64,000 nucleotides of DNA, taken from Halomonas huangheensis (GTDB lineage Bacteria; Pseudomonadota; Gammaproteobacteria; Pseudomonadales; Halomonadaceae). Position 1 is the first letter of the stretch. Each line of letters opens with the position of its first letter. The stretch is taken from assembly GCF_001431725.1 (NCBI RefSeq), contig NZ_CP013106.1, positions 2,542,001 to 2,606,000 of the forward strand, in the 5' to 3' direction. Made by a program: the position numbers and the translations under genes. The notes beneath the pieces are model-generated. The model did not search any database and had not been told where the DNA came from. It saw only the letters and a list, made by a program, of their open reading frames with translations. Positions 37,645-45,791 of this stretch are shown here, piece after piece.

Positions 37645-37850
37645 CGCCTCGCCCCCCCATGGCGGATGACGTAGGCCACCCAAAGGCCGAGGAAAAGCAC
37701 CGCCATCCACAGCACATACCAGAAGAACAGGAAAGGAAGCCCCATCACGTAGGGTTCGATACGGTTGGCGATCAGCGCGCCGGGCCAGATCATGGCGAGC
37801 ACACAGATAACAAAGTGTGCCGCCACACCGAAGTGATAAGTCTTGCTCAT
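37641..37850 (-). CDS. DUF3311 small membrane protein, symporter partner
   Basis: This 69-aa protein has two membrane helices: FGVAAHFVICVLAMIWPGALIAN and LPFLFFWYVLWMAVLFLGLWVAYVI, separated by RIEPYVMG. The pattern (short protein, PxxxNRxxPxxxGLPFxFFW) is that of DUF3311, which is regularly found immediately upstream of SSS symporters and may be an accessory subunit. The stop overlaps the symporter start. The SD is weak. It is the first gene of the operon, divergent from the LysR regulator. Confidence 0.85.
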   Translation of the reverse strand: MSKTYHFGVAAHFVICVLAMIWPGALIANRIEPYVMGLPFLFFWYVLWMAVLFLGLWVAYVIRHGGARR

Positions 37851-37906
37851 GCTTGACCCCGCGTTGGTGTTGTTGTCGGAGTGACCTACTTAATATGGCG
37901 GCAGGC

Positions 37907-37918
37907 TTGCAATAGCAA
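37907..37918. promoter_or_regulatory. Candidate LysR-type binding dyad
   Basis: TTGC-AATA-GCAA forms a short dyad in the 149-bp gap between the divergent DUF3311 operon and the lysR gene. LysR regulators commonly bind T-N11-A dyads in such gaps. The site is short and unsupported by other copies. Confidence 0.25.
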
Positions 37919-37941
37919 AAATATCTATATTGAATCGAAGC

Positions 37942-37995
37942 AATAACAAACAGGTATGGAATAACAAACAGGTATGGAATAACAAATAGGTAAGG
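37942..37995 (+). repeat. Three 18-bp tandem repeats directly upstream of the lysR start
   Basis: Unit AATAACAAACAGGTATGG occurs at 37942-37959 and 37960-37977. A third, slightly changed copy (AATAACAAATAGGTAAGG) at 37978-37995 supplies the ribosome site of the LysR gene (start 38000). The first two copies create AGGT-ATG-GAA-TAA, a start codon followed by a two-codon frame that mimics the real start ATG-GAA-TTT. Confidence 0.85.
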
Positions 37996-37999
37996 AAGA

Positions 38000-38893
38000 A
38001 TGGAATTTCGTCAGCTGCGTTACTTTCTCGCCATCGTCGAAGCCGGCTCTGTATCAGCGGCCAGTCGCCGTATACATATCGCACAGCCGGCCCTCACCCG
38101 TCAGATGAGGCTTCTGGAAGAGGAACTCGAAATAAAGCTGTTCGAGCGCCATGCCCGAGGCATCTCTCTGACCATGGCTGGCCGATCACTGGTCGAATAT
38201 GCCGAGGAGCTGGTAGCTCGCCATGATGAGCTCAAAGGGCGACTGGCTGCGCTTGGACACGGCATGACCGGTCGATTGAATCTGGCAGTAACAGTCACTC
38301 ACCTATGGATGCCCCAGGTCAGTGCTCTGTTGCGGGAGTATCGCCAGCGTTATCCTTCGGTGGCCATGGAAGTCACTCCATTGCTGTCAGGCCCACAGCT
38401 TGAACGACTAAGAGAAGGTACGCTCGACGCCGGATTGCTGTATCTCGACCGCGACGACACTGTCGAAATCACCAGCATGAAAGTGCGTGATGACAAACTA
38501 CTACTCGCCGTCCCCGCAGACTCGCACTGGGCCAGCAATCCTCCGCAACGTCTATCCGAACTTGAACACACTGATTTCGTATGGGCATTCCGGCATATTT
38601 CCCCCGAGTATCATGATCGAATGACTCAACATTTCCGGCGCCTGAACTTCCATCCGCGTGTCGTCCAATATGGCGCAGACAACATCGCCATACTCAGCAT
38701 GGTCTCCGCAGGACTCGGCATTACCATCGTCCCGGACTCAGCTTGCGCCAACCCCATGCCCAGCGTGGTATTCCTGCGTATGGAGGAACTCGAACAATGC
38801 ATCATGCCGCTACATCTGGCATGGAGAGAGGATAACGACTCACCGACAGTAGCGAACCTCGGCGGTTTGGTGAGAGAGCATCTCGAGACATAG
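38000..38893 (+). CDS. LysR-family transcriptional regulator
   Basis: This 297-aa regulator has an N-terminal winged helix-turn-helix (MEFRQLRYFLAIVEAGSVSA, then RRIHIAQPALTRQMRLLEEEL and LFERHARGISLTMAG), typical of LysR proteins. The substrate-binding domain follows, with GRLNLAVTVTHLWMP at its first strand and VSAGLGITIVPDSA near the C-terminus, resembling the CynR/NAC-like subgroup. It is divergent from the DUF3311-symporter-amidohydrolase operon and probably controls it in response to the transported compound. The ribosome site lies in the third unit of a tandem repeat, and the stop codon lies inside another repeat array. Confidence 0.9.
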   Translation: MEFRQLRYFLAIVEAGSVSAASRRIHIAQPALTRQMRLLEEELEIKLFERHARGISLTMAGRSLVEYAEELVARHDELKGRLAALGHGMTGRLNLAVTVTHLWMPQVSALLREYRQRYPSVAMEVTPLLSGPQLERLREGTLDAGLLYLDRDDTVEITSMKVRDDKLLLAVPADSHWASNPPQRLSELEHTDFVWAFRHISPEYHDRMTQHFRRLNFHPRVVQYGADNIAILSMVSAGLGITIVPDSACANPMPSVVFLRMEELEQCIMPLHLAWREDNDSPTVANLGGLVREHLET

Positions 38894-38982
38894 CACATCT
38901 AAACAGAGCACTTCGAGACCAGGCATTTCAAGACTAGGCATTTCGAGACAGAGCTCGTCGAAACAGCGCACGTCGAGATACA
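38878..38982 (+). repeat. Seven degenerate 15-bp tandem repeats starting inside the lysR stop region
   Basis: Read in 15-base steps from 38878, the sequence gives GCATCTCGAGACATA, GCACATCTAAACAGA, GCACTTCGAGACCAG, GCATTTCAAGACTAG, GCATTTCGAGACAGA, GCTCGTCGAAACAGC and GCACGTCGAGATACA. The first copy contains the last codons and stop of the LysR gene; the rest fill the intergenic space before the convergent M20 gene. No coding function is apparent. Confidence 0.85.
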
Positions 38983-39051
38983 ACCGACGGCAAGATCAGT
39001 GAGAAAAAGGGGTAACTGGGTAACTGCAAAAGAATCCCCAGCCTTACAGAC

Positions 39052-40341
39052 CTATCCCAAACGCCCCCAGCGCTGGAGAAACAAGGCATAGACCTTCAGT
39101 GTGTGCTCGATGGAAGCAATACTGACACGCTCATCCACGCCGTGAATCCGCTCGGCCACCGGCCCATAACAGCTTCCGGAAATCCTGTCGGCAACATGGA
39201 AGGCGCGTAGATCCGTGGTACAGGTCAACGCATGATACTCCGGCCTTGCTCCGGTAAACGCATGATGACACTCCTCCAATATCTGGATTCCGGGAGAATC
39301 AGCGTCAACCAGATGCCCCCCCGAACGGAATCCATGGAACTCGACCTGGAGATCGGAAATCTCCATCCCGATCATGGCGCGCGCCTGTTCCACGCAGCGC
39401 TCGATGCGCGCCATCATGGTCTGAGGAGCCATCCCGGGGGGAAAGGCAATACGGCCCTCCAGCCAGGCCTGAGAAGGAACGGTGGAAGCCCAGTTGCCAC
39501 CTTCGATACGACCGATGCTGAGATTGAAAGGATGAGGAACATTCAGATACGGCGATTGACGCTCTGCATTGAGCTGGCCTTCCAGCGATTTCAGCGCAGG
39601 AATCATCGCCTGCAATGCCTCAATGGCGTTGCAACCCGCCGAGGCATCCAGCACATGCGCTGGCTCGCCATCCAATACAAGGCGAAACCATAACACTCCG
39701 ACCTGAGCCGAAGTCACCACTGGCCCCACGGGCTCAGGAATCATGACGAAATCGCCACCAAAGCCCTGCTGCAGGCACGCCAGAGTGCCATTACCGGTAC
39801 ATTGGCCTTCGATCACCGCCTGCAGCGTCAGCGGAAACTCGAGGGGCATATCAGCCTCTCGCGTAGCCACCACTGCCATGACCATCGCTGCCACACCTGA
39901 CTTCATCTCGCCCACACCCCGGCCATACAGCCAGCCATCCCGCTCCACTGCGCACCAGGGCGGATGGGTCCACCTTGCCACCGGTTCGGCCGGCACAACA
40001 TCAAGGTGCCCGTTGAACACCAGGTGGGGTCTGGGAGATGTCCCGTTGAGCACCGATACAAGGTTGTAGCGCGAGCCCTGCGTAGCGTAATCCACCGGAA
40101 CATCCGCACAGTGCAGGTGATGCTGAGCATACTCCAGAGCAACTCGCTCGACCGGCAGGTCGAAATCCAGTAACCGCTGCTCCATCAGCGCCAGCACACC
40201 GCTTTCCTGACCACGGATGCTGTACTGTTGCACCAGCTCAGACGTCAGCGCTAATGTTTGAGGCATGAGCGACTCACATACCTTCAGCAACCGCTGTTCC
40301 TTTGTCGTCAAACCGCATACAGCGTACTCTGGACCACTCAT
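39052..40341 (-). CDS. M20-family ArgE/DapE-like protein with degenerate active site
   Basis: The 429-aa fold matches M20 deacetylases/desuccinylases: VFNGHLDVVPAEPV (metal ligand H112, D114), WLYGRGVGEMKSG, a lid domain, IPEPVGP (E203) and YGPVAERIHGVDERVS with the C-terminal histidine. Several usual catalytic residues are altered. The bridging aspartate of GRGxxDMKxG is Glu145, and the catalytic Glu-Glu pair expected as EEExTGNG reads E178-G179-Q180. On family knowledge this should impair hydrolysis, so it may be an inactive paralogue or a protein with another role. Sequencing error is unlikely because the frame is intact. It is divergent from an aminotransferase gene 155 bp away. Confidence 0.85.
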   Translation of the reverse strand: MSGPEYAVCGLTTKEQRLLKVCESLMPQTLALTSELVQQYSIRGQESGVLALMEQRLLDFDLPVERVALEYAQHHLHCADVPVDYATQGSRYNLVSVLNGTSPRPHLVFNGHLDVVPAEPVARWTHPPWCAVERDGWLYGRGVGEMKSGVAAMVMAVVATREADMPLEFPLTLQAVIEGQCTGNGTLACLQQGFGGDFVMIPEPVGPVVTSAQVGVLWFRLVLDGEPAHVLDASAGCNAIEALQAMIPALKSLEGQLNAERQSPYLNVPHPFNLSIGRIEGGNWASTVPSQAWLEGRIAFPPGMAPQTMMARIERCVEQARAMIGMEISDLQVEFHGFRSGGHLVDADSPGIQILEECHHAFTGARPEYHALTCTTDLRAFHVADRISGSCYGPVAERIHGVDERVSIASIEHTLKVYALFLQRWGRLG

Positions 40342-40496
40342 ATGGCGTTACTCGCACAACAGAATGTCGGCAATATCTTACAAACTGTGCTCTATCGTAG
40401 CTTAGCAAGCCAGTAGCACGCTGACACGACAAGCCAGTACATCGACGCCGCTCAAATAATGGTGCTGAAACCAACAACTCCAGCAAAAGGACTGTC

Positions 40497-41606
40497 ATGC
40501 CTCGTTATGCCGACCACCTCTATACCCCTGGTCCCGACAACCCCTTCCCCGGTATCTGGGTACTGAAGAGACGATTGGGGCGTGATATCCCCCATCGACT
40601 CGGCTCCAACGAAGGTCTCGACATGCCCCACACGGCGCTTCGCCGCCACTTCGGCGACACCATGGCTGATCATGTCTATTGCTATGGAGATGCAGAAGCA
40701 CACGGCGTACGCCAACGCCTATGTCGAGAGCATGGCTTTGATTTCGATACCCTGCTGGTCGACGCCGGTTGCGACAGCCTGCTGGCACTGGTGCTGCGCG
40801 CCACCGCCCCTCCTGGTAGCTGCGTGGTCAGCTCCGCCGGCACCTACCCCACCTTCGCCTACTTCGCGCGCGGACAAGGCTGCCAGTTGGTTGAGGTCGC
40901 CTATCACGAAACCGAGCATCACCTGGCGCCAGACATCGATGCGCTGATCGATGCCGCCCACCAACACCAGGCCCGTCTGGTGTATCTCGCCAATCCGGAT
41001 AACCCCACCGGCCACCGCCACGACCGGCACACCGTCAACCGACTGCGCGAGAAGCTGCCGAAGGATTGCTGGCTACTGCTGGATGAGGCCTATCACGATT
41101 TCCGCGACGACGCTGACGCTCCCGAGTTTCAGCAGGCGATCCCGGGCGTGATTCGTTGCCGCACGCTTTCCAAGGCACACGGGCTCGCTGGCCTACGTAT
41201 CGGCTACGCCATTGCCGAGCCCGATACCCTGGCGATGCTGATGAAGGTGCGGATTCACTACGCGGTATCCAGCCTCACGCTGGCGGCGGCAGAGGTAGTG
41301 CTCGATCACCCCCAGGAAACAACCCAGCACATCCGCGATGTTATCCAACGGCGTGAGCAACTCGCCCAGCACTTTCGCGAGATGGGAGCCGATGTATTGC
41401 CCAGCGCGACCAACTTCATCTGCGTGCGGCTCGATAATGCCGAACTGGCCGCAGAGGTCCATTCTGACCTGCTCGACGAAGGAAAATTGATCGCCCGCGC
41501 GGCCCACCCATCGCTGGGTCATGTGCTGCGCATCACCGCCGTAGCAGATGCACTGGTACCCGGCAGGCTGGCGCGCCTCGAACAGGCCATTGGCCAGCGA
41601 AAGTGA
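40497..41606 (+). CDS. PLP-dependent aminotransferase, HisC-like (class I/II)
   Basis: This 369-aa fold-type I aminotransferase shows LVYLANPDNPTGH (substrate/PLP contact Asn), WLLLDEAYHDF (PLP-binding Asp and Tyr), RTLSKAHGLAGLRIGYAIA (Schiff-base Lys) and a C-terminal RITA arginine. The closest general resemblance is to histidinol-phosphate aminotransferase and related enzymes, but there is no his operon here, so a different amino acid substrate is likely. ATG 40497 follows AAAGGACTGTC. Transcription is divergent from the degenerate M20 gene, with which it may share regulation. Confidence 0.88.
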   Translation: MPRYADHLYTPGPDNPFPGIWVLKRRLGRDIPHRLGSNEGLDMPHTALRRHFGDTMADHVYCYGDAEAHGVRQRLCREHGFDFDTLLVDAGCDSLLALVLRATAPPGSCVVSSAGTYPTFAYFARGQGCQLVEVAYHETEHHLAPDIDALIDAAHQHQARLVYLANPDNPTGHRHDRHTVNRLREKLPKDCWLLLDEAYHDFRDDADAPEFQQAIPGVIRCRTLSKAHGLAGLRIGYAIAEPDTLAMLMKVRIHYAVSSLTLAAAEVVLDHPQETTQHIRDVIQRREQLAQHFREMGADVLPSATNFICVRLDNAELAAEVHSDLLDEGKLIARAAHPSLGHVLRITAVADALVPGRLARLEQAIGQRK

Positions 41607-41614
41607 AGGCGTAG

Positions 41615-41656
41615 ACCTGAAGGACCGGACTTGAAAGACCGGACCTGAAAGACCGG
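41615..41656. repeat. Three 14-bp tandem repeats after the aminotransferase gene
   Basis: Three units (ACCTGAAGGACCGG, ACTTGAAAGACCGG, ACCTGAAAGACCGG) lie at 41615-41628, 41629-41642 and 41643-41656, beginning 9 bases after the aminotransferase stop. A decayed fourth (GCGTAAAGGAAAGC) follows. No stem-loop with a T-run is formed. Confidence 0.8.
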
Positions 41657-41800
41657 GCGTAAAGGAAAGCGCGTTAAGAACGGGAGCATCAACCAGCGTC
41701 TCCCGGAACAGGAAGCCCCGTGACGACGCTGTTTTCATCTACATTAGAGAGGTGCGGTTGTGTCTCACTGACCCCGCCTCCTCGACCCAATGCATGAGAG

Positions 41801-42922
41801 ATGGATATGAGAAAACTCGGTCTGATCGCCACAGTGCCCCTTTGGGTCGTCGCCCCCGTGCTGGCTCAGACAGAGACACCTCAGCCATCCGTTGCAGCAA
41901 GCGAAACCTCGGCCTCGGCTCATTCCACCGACACAGAAGATGCATCGACTCCCCGCTCGCCGTGGCTTCTGGTGCCCACCATCAGCAGCAATCCCAAGAT
42001 CGGTACCTCTGCCGGCCTTGTCGCGGGTTATCTGTTTCACACCGACCCGGAGTCAACCTCCTCCATGTTCGGAGTCGCAGGCACCTACAGCACGACCGAC
42101 TCGGTAGTCGGCGGTGTTTTCCTGCGCAGCTACTGGGATGCCGATAGCAAACGCCTGATCGCGGGAGTAGGAGGAGGAAGGATCTACAATGACTATGAGG
42201 ACTTCCTCGGCACCAGCGCCGAGGCCGAAACTACCGATGAAATGAAGGCGGCATTTGTCCGCTACATACAGGAGTTCTCTGCTGACTGGTTCATTGGCGG
42301 GCAGGCAACCTATGCCAATTACACCACCTACGGCGATAGCTTCAACGCGCAGCAGATTCTGGATACTGCCGGCCTTACCGGGATCAAGTCCGGCGCCGTC
42401 GGCATGGTGCTGGAATACGACACTCGCGATACCCAGAATACCCCGACGTCCGGCACACACCTGAACGTCAACAACCTCGCGTATCGAGAGGCGCTCGGTG
42501 GCGACCACGACTTCGATACACTCAATGCGGAATTCGCCCACTACCTGCCACACGGCGATGGCAACGTCTTCGCCTGGCGCGTCTTCGGGCGTGCCACTCA
42601 TGACGCCCCACCCAGCGGGTACTCCAGCGTCGAATTACGCGGCTATACCCGTGGGCAGTATCTTTCCCCCAACTCAGTATCCTTCGAAGCCGAAGAACGC
42701 TGGCATCTACATGGTCGCTTCGGCATCAACGCCTTTGCCGGTGTTACCTGTCTATTCGGCGATGGCGATCGTTGCGACCGTAGCGACAACCTCTACCCCG
42801 CCGCTGGCGTCGGCGCCCAGTACACCATCAAGCCAGAGGAGCATATGGTCATCAGCACCGACTACGCCGTCGGCAAGGATGGCAACAATGGCTTCTATGT
42901 CAGGTTGGGGCAGGCGTTCTAA
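41801..42922 (+). CDS. Omp85-type outer-membrane barrel protein (BamA/TamA surface-antigen family)
   Basis: This 373-aa protein has a signal peptide (MRKLGLIATVPLWVVAPVLA, cleaved before QTE), a short low-complexity linker, and a single beta-barrel domain without POTRA repeats. Barrel features are alternating aromatic/polar strands, VELRGYTRGQY (the RGF/Y motif of Omp85 barrels) and a terminal phenylalanine (VRLGQAF). It resembles the short bacterial-surface-antigen PF01103 proteins of unknown transport role. ATG 41801 or 41807 are both possible; GAGAG precedes each. It is convergent with ugd. Confidence 0.82.
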   Translation: MDMRKLGLIATVPLWVVAPVLAQTETPQPSVAASETSASAHSTDTEDASTPRSPWLLVPTISSNPKIGTSAGLVAGYLFHTDPESTSSMFGVAGTYSTTDSVVGGVFLRSYWDADSKRLIAGVGGGRIYNDYEDFLGTSAEAETTDEMKAAFVRYIQEFSADWFIGGQATYANYTTYGDSFNAQQILDTAGLTGIKSGAVGMVLEYDTRDTQNTPTSGTHLNVNNLAYREALGGDHDFDTLNAEFAHYLPHGDGNVFAWRVFGRATHDAPPSGYSSVELRGYTRGQYLSPNSVSFEAEERWHLHGRFGINAFAGVTCLFGDGDRCDRSDNLYPAAGVGAQYTIKPEEHMVISTDYAVGKDGNNGFYVRLGQAF

Positions 42923-42966
42923 AGCGCTTTTCTTTCGCCATGTTCATTGATCGCTGTTGGGGCCCA

Positions 42967-44304
42967 TCAGGCAAGCAATGAATCACCCCGTCCAACAGCG
43001 TAATACATCAACCCGGCATCGCGGACGATCTCCGGATCATAGAGGTTACGCCCATCGACGATGACCGGCATTGATAGCTGAGATTTCAGCCATGCGAAAT
43101 CCAGTGAACGAAACTCCTTCCACTCGGTACAGATCACCAGAGCGTCCGCGCCCTTCACCGCCTGAACTCGATCGCCAGCCAACAGCAAGTCGTCACGCTC
43201 ACCGTAGAGACGGCGGCATTCCTTCATCGCTTCCGGATCATAGGCCTGTACAGTGGCACCAGCATCCCACAGTGCTTCCATCAGCGTACGGCTCGGAGCG
43301 TCGCGCATATCATCGGTGTTGGGCTTGAAGGATAACCCCCACAGCGCAATGGTGCGGCCCTTGAGATCACCATCAAAGGCGTTGGCCAGTTTGGAAAACA
43401 GCGTCTGCTTCTGGCGGTTATTGACCGACTCGACCGCAGCAAGCAACTCGGCCTGATAGTCCACATCTCGCGCAGTACGCTCCAGCGCCTGCACATCCTT
43501 GGGAAAGCAGGAACCACCGTAGCCACAACCGGGGTAGATGAAGTGGTAGCCGATACGCGGATCGCTGCCGATACCGCGACGCACCTGCTCCACATCGGCG
43601 CCCAGCCGCTCCGCCAGATTGGCAATCTCGTTCATGAAGCTGATCTTGGTGGCCAACATGGCATTGGCGGCGTACTTGGTCAGCTCAGCGGCGCGCACGT
43701 CCATGAACATCAGCTTTTCCTGCAAGCGGATGTAAGGGGCGTAGCACTCCCGCATCAGACGTTTGACGCGCTCGGAATTCGTTCCCACGATGATGCGCGC
43801 ACCATGCGTGAAGTCCTCAATGGCGGCACCTTCCTTGAGGAACTCAGGGTTGGAGCATACCTCCACGTCGAACTCAGCACCGCGACTGGCGAGACGCTTC
43901 TGCACCTGCGCCAGAACCTTGTCCGCCGTTCCCACGGGCACCGTGGACTTGTCGACGATCACCTTGTCTTCCTGCATATGCTCACCGATGGTGTCAGCCA
44001 CGGCCAGCACATACTGCAGATCAGCGCTGCCATCTTCATCCGGAGGAGTCCCCACGGCGATGAACTGCAAGACGCCAAATGCCACCGCCTCCGCCGGGTC
44101 GGTGGTAAAACGCAGACGGCCAGTGCCGACATTGTGCTTGACCATGGATTCCAGGCCCGGCTCATAGATCGGAATCTCGCCCGCCTCGAGGCGAGTAATC
44201 TTTTCCGCATCCACGTCCATGCACAGGACATCGTGCCCAACATCCGCCAGACAGGTGCCCGTCACCAGCCCCACATACCCGGTGCCAAATATGGTGATCT
44301 TCAT
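42967..44304 (-). CDS. ugd: UDP-glucose 6-dehydrogenase
   Basis: Ugd oxidises UDP-glucose to UDP-glucuronate with 2 NAD+, in the cytoplasm. The 445-aa product has the N-terminal NAD fold [20 protein letters not shown], the segment [32 protein letters not shown], and [16 protein letters not shown] with the catalytic cysteine. The start ATG at 44302-44304 follows AGGGA and gives the family-typical N-terminus. It sits 51 bases after the UDP-glucuronate epimerase gene on the same strand, so the two probably form an operon feeding GlcA and GalA into the adjacent polysaccharide locus. Confidence 0.95.
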   Translation of the reverse strand: MKITIFGTGYVGLVTGTCLADVGHDVLCMDVDAEKITRLEAGEIPIYEPGLESMVKHNVGTGRLRFTTDPAEAVAFGVLQFIAVGTPPDEDGSADLQYVLAVADTIGEHMQEDKVIVDKSTVPVGTADKVLAQVQKRLASRGAEFDVEVCSNPEFLKEGAAIEDFTHGARIIVGTNSERVKRLMRECYAPYIRLQEKLMFMDVRAAELTKYAANAMLATKISFMNEIANLAERLGADVEQVRRGIGSDPRIGYHFIYPGCGYGGSCFPKDVQALERTARDVDYQAELLAAVESVNNRQKQTLFSKLANAFDGDLKGRTIALWGLSFKPNTDDMRDAPSRTLMEALWDAGATVQAYDPEAMKECRRLYGERDDLLLAGDRVQAVKGADALVICTEWKEFRSLDFAWLKSQLSMPVIVDGRNLYDPEIVRDAGLMYYAVGRGDSLLA

Positions 44305-44355
44305 TCCCTGTCTCCCCATACCTTCAAAGATGAAAACCCGTTGCCAATTCGCAAC

Positions 44356-45354
44356 CTAAACTCCGTAATACGCCCGATACCACTCGACAAAACGCGCCAC
44401 CCCATCTTCAACCGAGACCGACGGACAGTAACCGGTGGCGGCAAACAATGCCTCGGTATCCGCCCAGGTCCTGGGGACATCGCCAGGCTGCATATCCTTG
44501 AAGTCACAGATGGCCTGCTGACCGGTGGCCTTCTCGATGGCATGGATGAAATCCATCAACGACACGGGGCTACCGTGACCGATATTGTAGAGCGCGTAGG
44601 GCGCCGTACTGGTGTCCGTGGTCACTTCACTGGTACCGCGCGGTGTCGGCACGATATCCAGCACCCGCACCACGCCTTCGACGATATCATCGATATAGGT
44701 GAAATCCCGTGACATCTCACCGTGGTTGAAGACTTCCAGCGGCCTGCCTTCGAGTATCGCGCGTGTGAACTTGAACAGCGCCATATCCGGACGGCCCCAA
44801 GGGCCGTATACAGTAAAGAACCGCAATCCCGTGGTCGGCAGGTCATACAGGTGTGAGTAGGTATGCGCCATCAGCTCATTGGCTTTCTTGGTGGCTGCAT
44901 ACAGGCTAATCGGATGATCGACGTTATCGTCGGTGGCAAACGGAATCTTGTCGTTGGCACCATAGACCGAGCTGGATGACGCATACACCAGGTGCTTGAC
45001 CCCGTGATGGCGACAACCCTCCAGCACATTCATATGCCCCACAAGGTTAGCGTCCACGTAGGCGTGGGGATTCTCCAGCGAGTAACGGACGCCAGGCTGC
45101 GCCGCCAGATGAATCACTCGCTCGAAGCGCTCCTTCTCGAACAGCAATGCCATGGCATCGCGATCCGCGAGGTCTACCCGTTCAAAGCGCACATCACTGC
45201 AGCCTGAAAGGTCGTCAAGCCGCGCCTGCTTGAGCGAGACATCATAGTAGGCATTGAGGTTATCGATACCGACGATGTCATGACCGTTGCCGGACAATCG
45301 TCGCGCCACTGCGTGGCCAATAAAGCCCGCCATACCGGTGATCAGCAGTTTCAT
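44356..45354 (-). CDS. UDP-glucuronate 4-epimerase (extended SDR family)
   Basis: This 332-aa protein interconverts UDP-GlcA and UDP-GalA. It has the NAD motif MKLLITGMAGFIGHAVARRL, DNLNAYYDVSLKQARL (characteristic of UDP-glucuronate epimerases), SSSSVYG, the catalytic YAATKK pair, and FFTVYGPWGRPDMALFKFT. The start ATG follows AAGGATCTTGTA. It is upstream of ugd in the same orientation, an arrangement seen in capsule and O-antigen clusters. A UDP-glucose epimerase is less likely because of the N-terminal substrate-region motif. Confidence 0.9.
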   Translation of the reverse strand: MKLLITGMAGFIGHAVARRLSGNGHDIVGIDNLNAYYDVSLKQARLDDLSGCSDVRFERVDLADRDAMALLFEKERFERVIHLAAQPGVRYSLENPHAYVDANLVGHMNVLEGCRHHGVKHLVYASSSSVYGANDKIPFATDDNVDHPISLYAATKKANELMAHTYSHLYDLPTTGLRFFTVYGPWGRPDMALFKFTRAILEGRPLEVFNHGEMSRDFTYIDDIVEGVVRVLDIVPTPRGTSEVTTDTSTAPYALYNIGHGSPVSLMDFIHAIEKATGQQAICDFKDMQPGDVPRTWADTEALFAATGYCPSVSVEDGVARFVEWYRAYYGV

Positions 45355-45427
45355 TACAAGATCCTTGCCAAATGCAGCGCCATTGTAACGCGACCTGGTC
45401 AGCGCTGGGCGACAAATTCCCTTCGGT

Positions 45428-45486
45428 CCTTTCCATCAACCCTTTCCCTAGCCATTTCCCTCAACCCTTTCCATCAACCCTTTCCC
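45428..45486. repeat. C/T-rich direct repeats upstream of the first glycosyltransferase
   Basis: A 21-bp sequence (CCTTTCCATCAACCC plus TTTCCC) occurs at 45428-45448 and 45466-45486. Between them lie decayed 12-13-bp units (CCCTAGCCATTT, CCCTCAACCCTTT), giving about four units in all. The stretch is intergenic, between the divergent epimerase and glycosyltransferase genes. Confidence 0.7.
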
Positions 45487-45600
45487 TTCGAGCGCTTCCT
45501 TTCGAAATCTGCTTTTCGATTACAACACAGCGCCCTGTTCGACAGGCAAAGACGCGACAAGTGCCATCGCACCCAGCGCTTCACCTTCAGCCCAGCTCAT

Positions 45601-45680
45601 GTCGGTGATAAGCCATGTCGGTGATAAGCCATGTCGGTGATAAGCCATGTCGGTGATAAGCCATGCCGGTATAAGCTATG
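45601..45680. repeat. Five 16-bp tandem repeats in the leader of a glycosyltransferase gene
   Basis: GTCGGTGATAAGCCAT occurs exactly at 45601-45616, 45617-45632, 45633-45648 and 45649-45664, followed by a decayed copy to 45680. It ends about 110 bases upstream of the GTG start at 45792. Since 16 is not a multiple of 3, copy number changes could alter any upstream reading frame or leader length. Confidence 0.9.
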
Positions 45681-45791
45681 GTAGTCTTGCGCCGAAATGT
45701 ACGCGCAGAAGCTGCAGCAAGCATCTGGGCTGACCTGCAAGTCGTGAAAATACTAGTGAAAGAGCCGCAGCAAGGAAACAAGGAGCCAACC

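Larger units (their letters stand above)
45355..45791. other. Divergent intergenic region rich in short repeats
   Basis: These 437 bases separate the epimerase/ugd operon from the plus-strand transferase/kinase operon and must contain both promoters. They hold two unrelated short tandem arrays (45428-45486 and 45601-45680) and the transferase ribosome site at 45780-45785. No gene was supported; the open frame running through the 16-bp array has no family resemblance. Confidence 0.6.

Noticed and set aside
43543..44712. 389-codon plus-strand frame opposite ugd
   Set aside because: It is a shadow of ugd and the epimerase, crossing the gap between two well-supported genes.
45601..45680. Short direct repeats as a CRISPR array
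   Set aside because: The 16-bp units are contiguous with no spacers, and no cas genes are present.
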